Assembly: GCF_014199955.1 (NCBI RefSeq)
Contig: NZ_JACHOQ010000002.1
Span: 124,001-188,000, forward strand
Source: Brevundimonas aurantiaca
GTDB lineage: Bacteria; Pseudomonadota; Alphaproteobacteria; Caulobacterales; Caulobacteraceae
Length of the DNA stretch: 64,000 nt
Direction of reading: 5' to 3'
Every line of letters starts with the position of its first letter. Position 1 is the first letter of the stretch. Under the pieces are notes generated by a model. The model was given only the letters and a program-made list of their open reading frames with translations. It was not told the DNA's origin and did not search any database. Shown piece after piece: positions 17,978 through 26,329 of the stretch. A program made the translations under genes and the position numbers.

Positions 17978-19048
17978 TTAGCCGAACAGCTCCAACTGCG
18001 GCCGGGCGTCGGCGGGGATGCGGAACTGGGTTTCGTCGAGCGGTCGCAGCGGCGCATCCAGGCCGTAGCGTTTGACGGCGGCCTTGAAGCGGGCGCCGAT
18101 CAGTTCGGCGACGGGACCGGTTCCCTTCATCCGCATCCGCTGGGACCAGTCGGCGTCATAGTCCTTGCCTCCGCGCGTCTGGCGGATCAGGGACATGACG
18201 CGGGCGGCGCGATCGGGGCGGGCGTCGGCCAGCCATTCGCGAAACAGATCCTTGATCTCCAGCGGCAGGCGCAGGGTGACATACATGGCCCGGGTCGCTC
18301 CGGCCTTGGCCGCCGCCTCGAGCACCGACTCCAGCTCGTGGTCGTTCAGGCCGGGAATGACCGGGGCGAAGCCGACCCCGACGGGACAGCCCGCGTCGGC
18401 GAGACGACGGATCGCCTCCAGCCGTTTGGCCGGGGTTGAGGCGCGGGGCTCCATGGCGCGGGCCAAGCCCCGGTCCAGGGTGGTGATGGAGACGAAGGCC
18501 GAGGCCAGGCCGGCCTGGCCCATGGGCCCTAGAATATCGGCGTCGCGCGCAATCAGCACCGACTTGGTGATGATGCTGAAGGGGTGGTTGAAACGCCGCA
18601 TGACCTCCAGGATCGAGCGGGTCGATTTCAGCTCGCGCTCGACCGGCTGATAGGGGTCGGTATTGCCGCCTATGTGGATGCGTTTGCACCGGTATCGGGG
18701 GGTGAGGAAGGCCTGTTCCAGCAGACGTGCGCCCTCGGGCTTGAAGAAGATCCGGCTCTCGAAATCCAGGCCCGGGGATAGGCCCATCCAGGCATGGGAC
18801 GGACGGGCGTAGCAGTAGATACAGCCATGTTCGCAACCTTTGTACGGGTTGATGGAGCGGTCGAAACCGATGTCGGGACTGTCGTTCCGGGCGATGATGG
18901 TGCGGGCGTGTTCGGGCGTGAGGGTGGTGCGCAACGGCGCGGCCTGGGCGTCGTCGTTCGTCCAGCCGTCGTCGAACGACTCACGCTGCTCGGGCTCGTA
19001 ACGGCCTGTCGCATTCGAACGCGCGCCTCTTCCCTTGGCGGTTTGCAT
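17978..19048 (-). CDS. Radical SAM protein, PA0069/SplB-like family
   Basis: 356-residue radical SAM enzyme. The cluster motif is CEHGCIYCYARPSH (Cys72, Cys76, Cys79), preceded by INPYKGCEHGC, characteristic of the PA0069 family related to spore photoproduct lyase. GGNTDPYQPVE and ITKSVLIARD are further conserved blocks. The biochemical role of this family is not established as far as I know; the SplB relation suggests nucleic-acid chemistry or repair. An SOS-type operator lies 26-40 bases upstream of the ATG, which supports a DNA-damage role. Confidence 0.9.
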   Translation of the reverse strand: MQTAKGRGARSNATGRYEPEQRESFDDGWTNDDAQAAPLRTTLTPEHARTIIARNDSPDIGFDRSINPYKGCEHGCIYCYARPSHAWMGLSPGLDFESRIFFKPEGARLLEQAFLTPRYRCKRIHIGGNTDPYQPVERELKSTRSILEVMRRFNHPFSIITKSVLIARDADILGPMGQAGLASAFVSITTLDRGLARAMEPRASTPAKRLEAIRRLADAGCPVGVGFAPVIPGLNDHELESVLEAAAKAGATRAMYVTLRLPLEIKDLFREWLADARPDRAARVMSLIRQTRGGKDYDADWSQRMRMKGTGPVAELIGARFKAAVKRYGLDAPLRPLDETQFRIPADARPQLELFG

Positions 19049-19073
19049 GAAAGGGAAGGTGGATCAAAAATGA

Positions 19074-19088
19074 GAACAGAGCAAGAAC
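19074..19088 (-). promoter_or_regulatory. Putative LexA (SOS) box, GTTC-N7-GTTC
   Basis: On the minus strand the bases read GTTCTTGCTCTGTTC, an exact match to the alphaproteobacterial LexA consensus GTTC-N7-GTTC. It ends 26 bases before the ATG of the radical SAM gene. An overlapping inverted pair GAAC-ATTT-GTTC (19085-19096) also matches the Gram-positive style LexA palindrome. The site is 162 bases upstream of the b561-YceI gene on the other strand. Confidence 0.7.
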
Positions 19089-19249
19089 ATTTGTTCTCCA
19101 TCGTCGAGGCGGACCACTGACAACCAGGACCAAACGATACAGTGTCTGTTGCGAAATCAGCCGCTGCGGGTGTAGAGGGCTGTCTTGCTTCCTCGCACGG
19201 CGATGGCCGAGGCGGCGGGAGCTGCTTGCGTCCTGATCCGGAGAGCCCG

Positions 19250-20611
19250 ATGGCCGCCCGCCGCTATTCCGCCGTCGCCGTCGCCCTGCACTGGGTGATC
19301 GCGCTCTGCATCCTGTCCATGATCCCGATGGGGTGGTGGATGACCGCCGCTATCGAACAGCCGGGGAGCCAGGCCGCAGCCTACCGCCTGTTCCAGCTCC
19401 ACAAGTCGATCGGCTTTCTGATTCTGGCCCTGACCCTGGTGCGGATCGTCTGGCGGCTGACGCATCGGCCGCCGGCCCTGCCCGCGGGGATGAAGCGGTG
19501 GGAGGCCTTCGCCGCCCATGCGACCCATGCGGCCTTCTACGCCCTGATGCTGGGTCTGCCGCTGACGGGGTGGCTGTATGTCTCGGCCGGCTGGGCTGTG
19601 TCGCAGGACCGGGCGCTGGAGGTGGCGACCCGCTGGTTCGGCCTGTTTCCCGTCCCGCACCTGCCGGGGGTGGCCGAACTGGCGACGGAGGCGCGACGGG
19701 CTGTGGCCTTTTCGGCCATGGGCGCGCACGCCGCCATGGCCTGGGGCGCGGTCGTCCTCGTGATCCTGCACGTCGGGGCGGCGCTGAAACACCAGTTCCT
19801 CGACCGCGACGGCGTCCTGGCGCGCATGGTTCCAAGTCTGAGGCAGGGCGGAGAGGATTCCGAGGAAGGCGTGGAGCCGGACGCGCGCGCGGCCTGGGCG
19901 GAACGCGGTCTCGGCCTGGCCCTGATCCTCGTCGTGGCGACGGCCGGGGCGATAGCCGCGCAGCCTGCCCCCAGGACTGAACCGACGCCTCGACCTGAAA
20001 TCGCGCCCGTTCCGGCGCCCGAGCCCGACATCCCGGCCGAACCGACGGACGTCCAGGCGGCGGAGGTCGAAGTCGCCGAACCGGCTGCGGCGGCGGAGGC
20101 GTCGCAAAAGGCCGTCGACTGGACCATAGACCGCGAGGCCTCCGAGATCGCCTTCGCCGGGAGCCAGTCGGGCGCCGCCTTCAACGGCCGGTTCGAACGC
20201 TGGAGCGGCCAGATCCGGTTCGACCCTGCCGATCTGGCGGGGTCGAAGGCGGTGATCACCGTCCAGACCGGCTCGGCGCGGACGGGGGATTCGACGCAGG
20301 AGGCTTCGATCCAGGGGGCTGAATGGTTCGACGTCGGCCAATATCCGACCGCCCGGTTCGAGACGACGGGCTTCCGGTCGCTCGGCGGGGATCGATACCA
20401 GGCCACGGGCCGCTTGCGGATCAAGACGACCAGTCTGCGAGTTGTCCTGCCCTTCACCTATCGTGAGGCCGGCGGCGTCGCGACGGTGGAGGGTCGGCTA
20501 CAACTGGACCGGACCGCGTTGAACCTGGGCCTGGAATCCGACGCGACCGGCGACTGGGTCTCTAAGATGGTCGACGTCCGGATCAAGGTCAGAGCGCGGC
20601 GGGCCGAATAG
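19250..20611 (+). CDS. Cytochrome b561 - YceI domain fusion protein
   Basis: 453 residues in two parts. Residues 1-185 are a di-heme cytochrome b561 (CybB type) with four membrane segments and histidines in VALHWVIALC, FQLHKSIGF and LHVGAALKHQF. An extra helix (about 219-237) and a Pro/Glu/Ala-rich linker lead to a C-terminal YceI lipocalin-like domain (about 283-453: WTIDREASEIAFAG, FNGRFERWSG, ATGRLRIK). YceI domains bind polyprenoid lipids such as quinones, so a quinol-linked electron transfer role is reasonable but inferred. Start chosen at 19250 because GGAG precedes it and residue 1 aligns with the family; a longer in-frame start at 19142 adds a low-complexity tail. Confidence 0.9.
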   Translation: MAARRYSAVAVALHWVIALCILSMIPMGWWMTAAIEQPGSQAAAYRLFQLHKSIGFLILALTLVRIVWRLTHRPPALPAGMKRWEAFAAHATHAAFYALMLGLPLTGWLYVSAGWAVSQDRALEVATRWFGLFPVPHLPGVAELATEARRAVAFSAMGAHAAMAWGAVVLVILHVGAALKHQFLDRDGVLARMVPSLRQGGEDSEEGVEPDARAAWAERGLGLALILVVATAGAIAAQPAPRTEPTPRPEIAPVPAPEPDIPAEPTDVQAAEVEVAEPAAAAEASQKAVDWTIDREASEIAFAGSQSGAAFNGRFERWSGQIRFDPADLAGSKAVITVQTGSARTGDSTQEASIQGAEWFDVGQYPTARFETTGFRSLGGDRYQATGRLRIKTTSLRVVLPFTYREAGGVATVEGRLQLDRTALNLGLESDATGDWVSKMVDVRIKVRARRAE

Positions 20612-20683
20612 GCGCCGACTTGCCCTGACGGAAGTCTGGCCTTAGGGGTCCGCGCTCTTGATCAATGATTCAGGGAGCGGTCG

Positions 20684-21640
20684 ATGACCCTCGCACTTCT
20701 GTTTCCGGGACAGGGCAGCCAGGCCGTCGGCATGGGCGCGCAACTGGCCGACGCCTTCGCCTCCGCCCGCGACGTCTTCGCCGAGGTGGACGAGGCCCTG
20801 GGCCAGAAGCTGTCGGTGCTGATGCGCGAAGGCCCCGAGGATCAGCTGACCCTGACCGAGAACGCCCAGCCGGCCCTGATGGCGGTGTCGGTCGCGGTCA
20901 TCCGGGCGCTGAAGGTCGAGTTTGATTTCGACGTGGCCAAGGCGGCCTATGTGGCCGGTCACTCTCTGGGCGAATATTCGGCCCTGGCGGCGGCCGGGGC
21001 GATCTCGCTGTCGGATACGGCGCGGCTGCTGAAACTGCGCGGCCAGGCCATGCAGCGGGCGGTTCCGGTCGGGCAGGGGGCGATGGCTTCGCTGATCGGG
21101 CCCAAGACCGATCTGGCCCTGGCCGAGGCCGCAGCGGCGGCCGGCGCTGAAGTCGGCGTCTGCGTGGTCGCCAATGACAACAACGCCGGCAACATCGTCA
21201 TCTCGGGCGAGAAGGCGGCTGTGGACCGGGCCATCGAAAAGGCCAAGGAACTGGGGGCGCGGGCGATTCCGCTGAACGTCTCGGCGCCCTTCCACTGCCC
21301 GCTGATGCAGCCGGCGGCGGACGAGATGGCGACGGCCCTGGCCTCGGCGACCATTCTGGCGCCGGCGGTTCCCGTGGTGGCCAATGTGCTGGCGCGGCCG
21401 GAGAGCGATCCTGAAGTCATCCGCCGGCTGTTGGTCGAGCAGGTGACCGGCCGGGTGCGCTGGCGCGAGAGCATGGAGTGGATGGCGAGCGAAGGGGGTG
21501 TGACCCGCTTCGTGGAGGTCGGTTCCGGCAAGGTGCTGACCGGCATGGCCAAGCGGATCGCGCCCGACGCCGAGAGTCTGCCTCTGAATACGCCGGAAGA
21601 GCTGGAAGCCTTTGCGAGGGGAGTGACGAGTGGCGAGTGA
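20684..21640 (+). CDS. fabD: Malonyl-CoA:ACP transacylase
   Basis: 318 residues; transfers malonyl from CoA to acyl carrier protein to start fatty-acid elongation. Motifs: LLFPGQGSQAVGMG at the N-terminus, the nucleophile elbow GHSLGEYSALAAAG, and the catalytic His in NVSAPFHCPLM. The last residues (RGVTSGE) and the stop codon come from an intergenic GAGTGGCGAGTGA-type repeat that runs into the 3' end of the gene. First gene of the fab cluster. Confidence 0.96.
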   Translation: MTLALLFPGQGSQAVGMGAQLADAFASARDVFAEVDEALGQKLSVLMREGPEDQLTLTENAQPALMAVSVAVIRALKVEFDFDVAKAAYVAGHSLGEYSALAAAGAISLSDTARLLKLRGQAMQRAVPVGQGAMASLIGPKTDLALAEAAAAAGAEVGVCVVANDNNAGNIVISGEKAAVDRAIEKAKELGARAIPLNVSAPFHCPLMQPAADEMATALASATILAPAVPVVANVLARPESDPEVIRRLLVEQVTGRVRWRESMEWMASEGGVTRFVEVGSGKVLTGMAKRIAPDAESLPLNTPEELEAFARGVTSGE

Positions 21641-21706
21641 CGAGTGGCGAGACTTTCGCCGCCCGACTTTGCTTTTCCTCGTCACTCGCCACTAATCACT
21701 CGCCAC
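21621..21706. repeat. Inverted repeat of GAGTGGCGAGTGACGA units
   Basis: Left arm 21621-21652 holds tandem copies of GTGACGAGTGGCGA. Right arm 21677-21706 (CCTCGTCACTCGCCACT, then ATCACTCGCCAC) is its reverse complement. About 24 bases separate the arms. The left arm overlaps the last codons of fabD and the right arm ends just before the fabG ribosome binding site (GGAGAGACATAA). It can fold as a long hairpin. Confidence 0.8.
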
Positions 21707-21721
21707 TTCGGAGAGACATAA

Positions 21722-22462
21722 ATGTTCAATCTTGCAGGCAAGACCGCGCTGGTGACTGGCGCGACGGGCGGGATCGGCGGCGCGGTGGCGCGGGCGCTGC
21801 ACGCCCAGGGCGCGACCGTGGTGCTGTCGGGCACACGCGAGGCGGTGCTGGCGGATCTGGCCAAAGAACTGGGCGAGCGGGCGCATTTCGCGACGGCGAA
21901 CCTGTCGGACCCCGACTCGGTCGACAATCTGGTGAACGCGGCCGAGACGGCGGCGGGCTCAGCCCTGGACATCCTGGTGGCCAACGCCGGCATCACCAAG
22001 GACGGCCTCCTGATGCGGATGAAGGACGAAGATTTCCAGTCGGTCATCCAGATCAATCTGGAGAGCTATTTCCGCCTGACCCGCGCGGCGGTGAAGGGGA
22101 TGATGAAGCGCCGGTCGGGCCGGATCATCGGCGTGACCTCGGTCGTGGGCGTCACCGGCAATCCGGGCCAGACCAACTATTCGGCGTCGAAGGCCGGGAT
22201 GATCGGCTTTTCCAAGTCGCTGGCGCAGGAGGTCGGATCGCGCGGGATCACAGTCAATTGCATCGCGCCGGGATTCATCGCCTCGCCCATGACCGACGTG
22301 CTGAACGACCAGCAACGCGAGACCATTCTGGGCCGGATTCCGGCGGGCCGGCTGGGCACGGGCCACGAGATCGCGGCCGCCGCCGTCTATCTGTCGTCTG
22401 ACGAAGCCGCATATGTGACGGGCCAGACCCTGCATGTGAACGGCGGCATGGCGATGATCTGA
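21722..22462 (+). CDS. fabG: 3-oxoacyl-ACP reductase
   Basis: 246-residue short-chain dehydrogenase that reduces beta-ketoacyl-ACP with NADPH. NADPH-binding motif TGATGGIGG (about residues 12-20), NAG motif VANAGITKDG, catalytic Ser in GVTSVVGVTGNPGQ and the YSASK Tyr/Lys pair, ending in the family tail TLHVNGGMAMI. Located between fabD and acpP, the conserved fab order. Confidence 0.97.
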   Translation: MFNLAGKTALVTGATGGIGGAVARALHAQGATVVLSGTREAVLADLAKELGERAHFATANLSDPDSVDNLVNAAETAAGSALDILVANAGITKDGLLMRMKDEDFQSVIQINLESYFRLTRAAVKGMMKRRSGRIIGVTSVVGVTGNPGQTNYSASKAGMIGFSKSLAQEVGSRGITVNCIAPGFIASPMTDVLNDQQRETILGRIPAGRLGTGHEIAAAAVYLSSDEAAYVTGQTLHVNGGMAMI

Positions 22463-22494
22463 TCGTCATCACGACACGCAACAGACTATTTCCC

Positions 22495-22549
22495 GCCCGA
22501 AAGCCTGTGCTAAAGGGCAGGAACGCATCGGCGGTTCAGGCTTTCGGGC
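22495..22549. promoter_or_regulatory. Inverted repeat in the acpP leader
   Basis: GCCCGAAAGCCTG (22495-22507) is perfectly complementary to CAGGCTTTCGGGC (22537-22549), with 29 bases between. It lies in the 172-base fabG-acpP gap, 86 bases before acpP. There is no T-tract, so it may be an mRNA structure controlling acpP or a weak terminator for fabG. Confidence 0.5.
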
Positions 22550-22634
22550 TTGCATCGTCGTCGCTGCCGTGAGACGGCGATTTCTGAAGCTACCCCCGCC
22601 TCTACGGCGATTTTAAACAGGCAGAGAGACACTC

Positions 22635-22874
22635 ATGTCCGACACCCTCGAGCGCGTTCGCAAGATCGTCATCGACCACCTGGACGCCGATCCGGACAAG
22701 GTCACGGAAAAGGCCAGCTTCATCGACGACCTGGGCGCCGACTCGCTCGACAACGTCGAGCTGGTGATGGCCTTCGAAGAAGAGTTCGACATCGAGATCC
22801 CGGATGACGCCGCCGAGCACATCCAGACGGTCGGCGATGCGGTCAAGTTCATCGACGAAAAGTCGGCGGGCTGA
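22635..22874 (+). CDS. acpP: Acyl carrier protein
   Basis: 79-residue acidic four-helix carrier protein. The phosphopantetheine attachment site is the Ser in [18 protein letters not shown] (Ser37). It carries growing acyl chains for FabD/G/F and for lipid A synthesis. It has long untranslated gaps on both sides (172 and 149 bases), with its own terminator downstream, so it probably has its own promoter for high expression. Confidence 0.98.
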   Translation: MSDTLERVRKIVIDHLDADPDKVTEKASFIDDLGADSLDNVELVMAFEEEFDIEIPDDAAEHIQTVGDAVKFIDEKSAG

Positions 22875-22912
22875 TCCAGCCCCGACTGGCGGCCGACAGG
22901 CTGACAGATCAC

Positions 22913-22955
22913 AGGGCCGCCCGGCGCTCCTAGCGGAGACGCCCGGCGGCCTTTA
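22913..22955 (+). terminator. Intrinsic terminator after acpP
   Basis: Strong GC hairpin: GGCCGCCCGGCGCTCC pairs with GGAGACGCCCGGCGGCC with small internal mismatches, loop TAGC, followed by TTTACTGTTT. Confidence 0.75.
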
Positions 22956-23023
22956 CTGTTTCTGACCCTCGCGAATCCGCAGTGATTCCCCGGGACAGGA
23001 TTGGAGTTGAAGGAGCACGCACC

Positions 23024-24295
23024 ATGCGCCGCGTCGTCGTTACGGGCATCGGTCTGCTGACCCCCCTGGGCTGGGGCGTCGACAAGAGCTGGAAGGGCAT
23101 CGTCGAGGGACGGTCGGGCATCGGTCCGATCACGGCCTTCGACACCGAGGGCTATGGCTGCACCATCGCCGGCGAAGTGCCGAGCGTCGACGGGCGCGGC
23201 GGCGGCGGCGAAGGCGACTTCGACCCCGAGAAAATCATGTCCGCCAAGGACCGAAAGCGCGTCGACGACTTCATCCTGTACGCCATAGCGGCGGCGGACG
23301 AGGCCCTGCACGATGCAGGCTGGAAGCCCGAGACGGACGAGGACAAGGAGCGGACCGGGGTCATGGTCGGCTCCGGCATCGGCGGCCTGGGCCCCATTGC
23401 CGATACGGCCATCGTCTTGAAAGAGCAGGGGCCGCGCCGCGTCAGCCCCTTCTTCATCCCCAGCGCCCTGATCAATCTGGCCGGAGGGCAGATTTCGATC
23501 CGGCACGGGCTGAAGGGGCCGAATCATGCGGCGGTGACCGCCTGCGCCACCGGCGCCCACGCCATCGGCGATGCGGCGCGCATGATCGCCCTGGACGACG
23601 CGGACATCATGGTGGCGGGCGGGGCGGAAAGCTCGATCGTGCCGATCGGCATCGCCGGCTTCCTAGCCTGCAAGGCGCTTTGCACCGCCTATAACGATAC
23701 GCCGGAGAAGGCTTCGCGTCCCTATGACCGGGGCCATGCCGGCTTCGTCATGGGCGAGGGCGCAGGGATCCTGGTGCTGGAGGAGTACGAACACGCCAAG
23801 GCGCGCGGCGCCAGGATCTACGCCGAGATCGTCGGCTACGGCATGAGCGGCGACGCCTATCACATCACCGCCCCGTCCGAAGACGGCGAGGGCGGGGCGC
23901 GCGCCATGAAGGCGGCGCTGAAGCGCGCCGGGCTGCAGCCGTCGGACCTTGACTATGTCAACGCCCACGGCACCTCGACCATGGCCGACTGGATCGAGCT
24001 GAAGGCCATCGAGGGCCTGGTCGGCGACCATGCGAAGAACCTGGCCGTCAGCTCGACAAAGTCGATGACGGGCCACCTGCTGGGCGCGGCCGGCGCCATC
24101 GAAGCGGCCTTCTGCGTCCTGGCCATCCGTGACCAGGTCGCGCCGCCGACGATCAATCTGGACGACCCGGAGATGGAGACCCCGATCGACCTGGTGCCGA
24201 ACAAGGCCAAGCCGATGAAGATCGACGTCGCCATGTCCAACAGTTTCGGCTTCGGGGGCACCAACGCCTCGGTGATCTTCAAGAAGGTCGACTGA
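23024..24295 (+). CDS. fabF: Beta-ketoacyl-ACP synthase II
   Basis: 423-residue thiolase-fold condensing enzyme. The catalytic triad is visible: Cys in VTACATGAHAIGDA, His in VNAHGTSTMADW, and His in STKSMTGHLLGAAG. The FGFGGTNASVIF end is typical. Start at 23024 follows AAGGAG by 8 bases; an in-frame upstream ATG (22982) adds 14 residues not seen in the family. mltG begins one base after the stop. Confidence 0.96.
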   Translation: MRRVVVTGIGLLTPLGWGVDKSWKGIVEGRSGIGPITAFDTEGYGCTIAGEVPSVDGRGGGGEGDFDPEKIMSAKDRKRVDDFILYAIAAADEALHDAGWKPETDEDKERTGVMVGSGIGGLGPIADTAIVLKEQGPRRVSPFFIPSALINLAGGQISIRHGLKGPNHAAVTACATGAHAIGDAARMIALDDADIMVAGGAESSIVPIGIAGFLACKALCTAYNDTPEKASRPYDRGHAGFVMGEGAGILVLEEYEHAKARGARIYAEIVGYGMSGDAYHITAPSEDGEGGARAMKAALKRAGLQPSDLDYVNAHGTSTMADWIELKAIEGLVGDHAKNLAVSSTKSMTGHLLGAAGAIEAAFCVLAIRDQVAPPTINLDDPEMETPIDLVPNKAKPMKIDVAMSNSFGFGGTNASVIFKKVD

Positions 24296-24296
24296 C

Positions 24297-25448
24297 ATGT
24301 TCGGACGGGGGCGGGGTGACAGGCGTGTGGAGAAGCGGTCGGGGTTGACGGTCAGTCTGCTGACCGCCTCAGCGACCTTCAGCCTGTTCCTGATCGCCGC
24401 CCTCGCCGTCGTCTGGGGCGTCTATTACGGGCCAGGACCGGGCGCACGGCAGGGGGATCGAACGGTCGTGACCCTGGCCAGCGGCTCGGGCGTCTCCGCC
24501 ATCGCCGCCCAGTTGAAGGCGGCGGGGGTGATCCGTTCGACCGACCTGTTCAAGGCGGCGGCCACCTTCACCGGTGCGGACCGCAAGCTGCGGGCCGGGG
24601 AATATGAGGTGCCGTCGGGGACCTCGCTGGCCGGAGTGCTGAACCTGCTGGTCGAGGGGCGGGTGGTGCGCCATTTCGTGACCCTGCCGGAAGGCTGGTC
24701 CTCGGCCCAGGCGGTGGACATCCTGGCCAAGGAGCCGGTGTTGACCGGAACCGTCGAGACGACGCCCGAGGAAGGCAGTCTGTGGCCCGACACCTATGAG
24801 GTGTCACGCGGCGACACCCGCCAGTCGGTGATCGATCGGATGCAGCGGGCGGCGAAGGAAAATCTGCGGCTGCTGTGGGCGCAGCGGGGACCGGGCACAG
24901 TGGCCCGCAACCCGGAAGAGGCGGTGATCCTGGCCTCCATCGTCGAGAAGGAGACTGGGCTGGCGGCCGAGCGGCCTCGCGTGGCGGCGGTCTTCTCCAA
25001 CCGACTGCGGCAGGGGATGCGGCTGGAGAGCGATCCGACCATCGTTTACGGCCTGACCCAGGGGCGGCCGCTGGGGCGCGGCATCCGCCGGTCAGAGCTG
25101 CAGCGTCAGACGCCCTGGAACACCTATCAGATCGACGGCCTGCCGCCGACGCCCATCGCCAATCCCGGCAAGGAGGCGCTGGAGGCCGTGCTGAACCCGC
25201 CGGCGGATCCGGCCCTGTTCTTCGTCGCCGACGGATCAGGCGGCCACGTCTTCGCCATCACCTATGAAGAGCATCTGCGCAATGTGGCGCGCTGGCGTCA
25301 GATTGAGCGACAGAAGGCCGGCCTGCCGCCCGAGACGCAGGCGCCGGTCGCGCCTGAGGCCAGCCCTGCGCCCATGACCGATCCGAACGCGGAGGGCGGA
25401 CAGGCCACCCTCACCCTGCCTGCCGGCGCGACCCAGGGTCTGAGATGA
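24297..25448 (+). CDS. mltG: Endolytic murein transglycosylase MltG
   Basis: 383-residue inner-membrane lytic transglycosylase that cleaves nascent glycan strands and limits their length. A basic N-terminus precedes one membrane segment (about residues 20-45), then a LysM-like region and the YceG domain. The catalytic Glu lies in ILASIVEKETGLAAERP, followed by NRLRQGMRLESDPTIVYGL. The tail beyond about 350 is Pro/Ala-rich. It follows fabF without a gap and its stop overlaps the yicC-like start (ATGA). Confidence 0.94.
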   Translation: MFGRGRGDRRVEKRSGLTVSLLTASATFSLFLIAALAVVWGVYYGPGPGARQGDRTVVTLASGSGVSAIAAQLKAAGVIRSTDLFKAAATFTGADRKLRAGEYEVPSGTSLAGVLNLLVEGRVVRHFVTLPEGWSSAQAVDILAKEPVLTGTVETTPEEGSLWPDTYEVSRGDTRQSVIDRMQRAAKENLRLLWAQRGPGTVARNPEEAVILASIVEKETGLAAERPRVAAVFSNRLRQGMRLESDPTIVYGLTQGRPLGRGIRRSELQRQTPWNTYQIDGLPPTPIANPGKEALEAVLNPPADPALFFVADGSGGHVFAITYEEHLRNVARWRQIERQKAGLPPETQAPVAPEASPAPMTDPNAEGGQATLTLPAGATQGLR

Positions 25449-26329
25449 GCCTGATTTCTGGAATGACGGGCTTTGGCCGGGCCGAGGGCGCCGGTGAGGG
25501 CTGGACCTGGGCGGTCGAGGTGCGGTCGGTCAATGGGCGCAATCTGGAGGTTCGGTATCGAGGGCCGAACGGATTCGACACCTTGGAGAGGGCTGCGAAG
25601 ACAGCCGCCCAGGCGCGATTCGTCCGCGGACAGATCTCCGTCGGCGTACAGGCCAAACGAACGGAGGGGGCGGAGGCGGCCGTTACGATCAATGCGCCCT
25701 TGCTGGCCCGCTATTTGACCCTGGCCAATGAGTTGGCCGAGGACGGGGCGACGCCGCCGTCCGCCGACGGCCTCCTGGCCCTGCGCGGCGTCATAGAGGC
25801 GCCGGAGGAGGTGGAGGATCCGCAGGCGCGCGCCGCGCTGGAGGTCGAGATGGCGCGAACAGTCGAGGCCGCCCTGGACGCCTTGAAGGGCGCGCGAAAC
25901 GCCGAAGGCGCCCAGCTGGCGCCGCTACTGGCGGACTTCATCGCCCGGATCGAAGGTCTGGTCGCTTCGGCCGAAGGCGAGGCTCAAGCCCAGGTCGCCA
26001 CCATCCGCGACCGGTTCAGCCGCCGTATGGCCGAACTGGCGCCGGATGCGCCGGGCCTGGAAGAGCGAATCTTTCTGGAAGCTGCGTCGCTGGCGGCCAA
26101 GGCCGACGTGCGCGAGGAGCTGGACCGGCTGTCGGCCCATGTCGCTGCGGCGCGCCAGCTGATGACCGCGCCGCCGGCCGGACGGAAACTGGACTTCCTG
26201 CTGCAGGAATTCATGCGCGAGGCCAACACCCTCTGCTCGAAATCGGCTACGACGGCGCTCACTGGAATCGGCCTCGAGCTGAAGGCCGTCATCGAACAGT
26301 TGCGTGAACAGGTTCAGAATGTCGAATGA
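25445..26329 (+). CDS. YicC-family endoribonuclease
   Basis: 294 residues. The N-terminal SGMTGFGRAEG and EVRSVNGRNLEVRYR and the C-terminal KLDFLLQEFMREANTLCSKS block are invariant in YicC/YloC proteins. Recent work on the family describes RNase activity; its physiological role is otherwise poorly known. It overlaps mltG by 4 bases and gmk by 11 bases. The yicC-gmk pairing is common in bacteria. Confidence 0.92.
   Translation: MSLISGMTGFGRAEGAGEGWTWAVEVRSVNGRNLEVRYRGPNGFDTLERAAKTAAQARFVRGQISVGVQAKRTEGAEAAVTINAPLLARYLTLANELAEDGATPPSADGLLALRGVIEAPEEVEDPQARAALEVEMARTVEAALDALKGARNAEGAQLAPLLADFIARIEGLVASAEGEAQAQVATIRDRFSRRMAELAPDAPGLEERIFLEAASLAAKADVREELDRLSAHVAAARQLMTAPPAGRKLDFLLQEFMREANTLCSKSATTALTGIGLELKAVIEQLREQVQNVE

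Noticed and set aside
19142..19249. Longer N-terminus for the b561-YceI protein
   Set aside because: The 36 added residues are low complexity and precede a well placed GGAG-ATG start that matches the family N-terminus.
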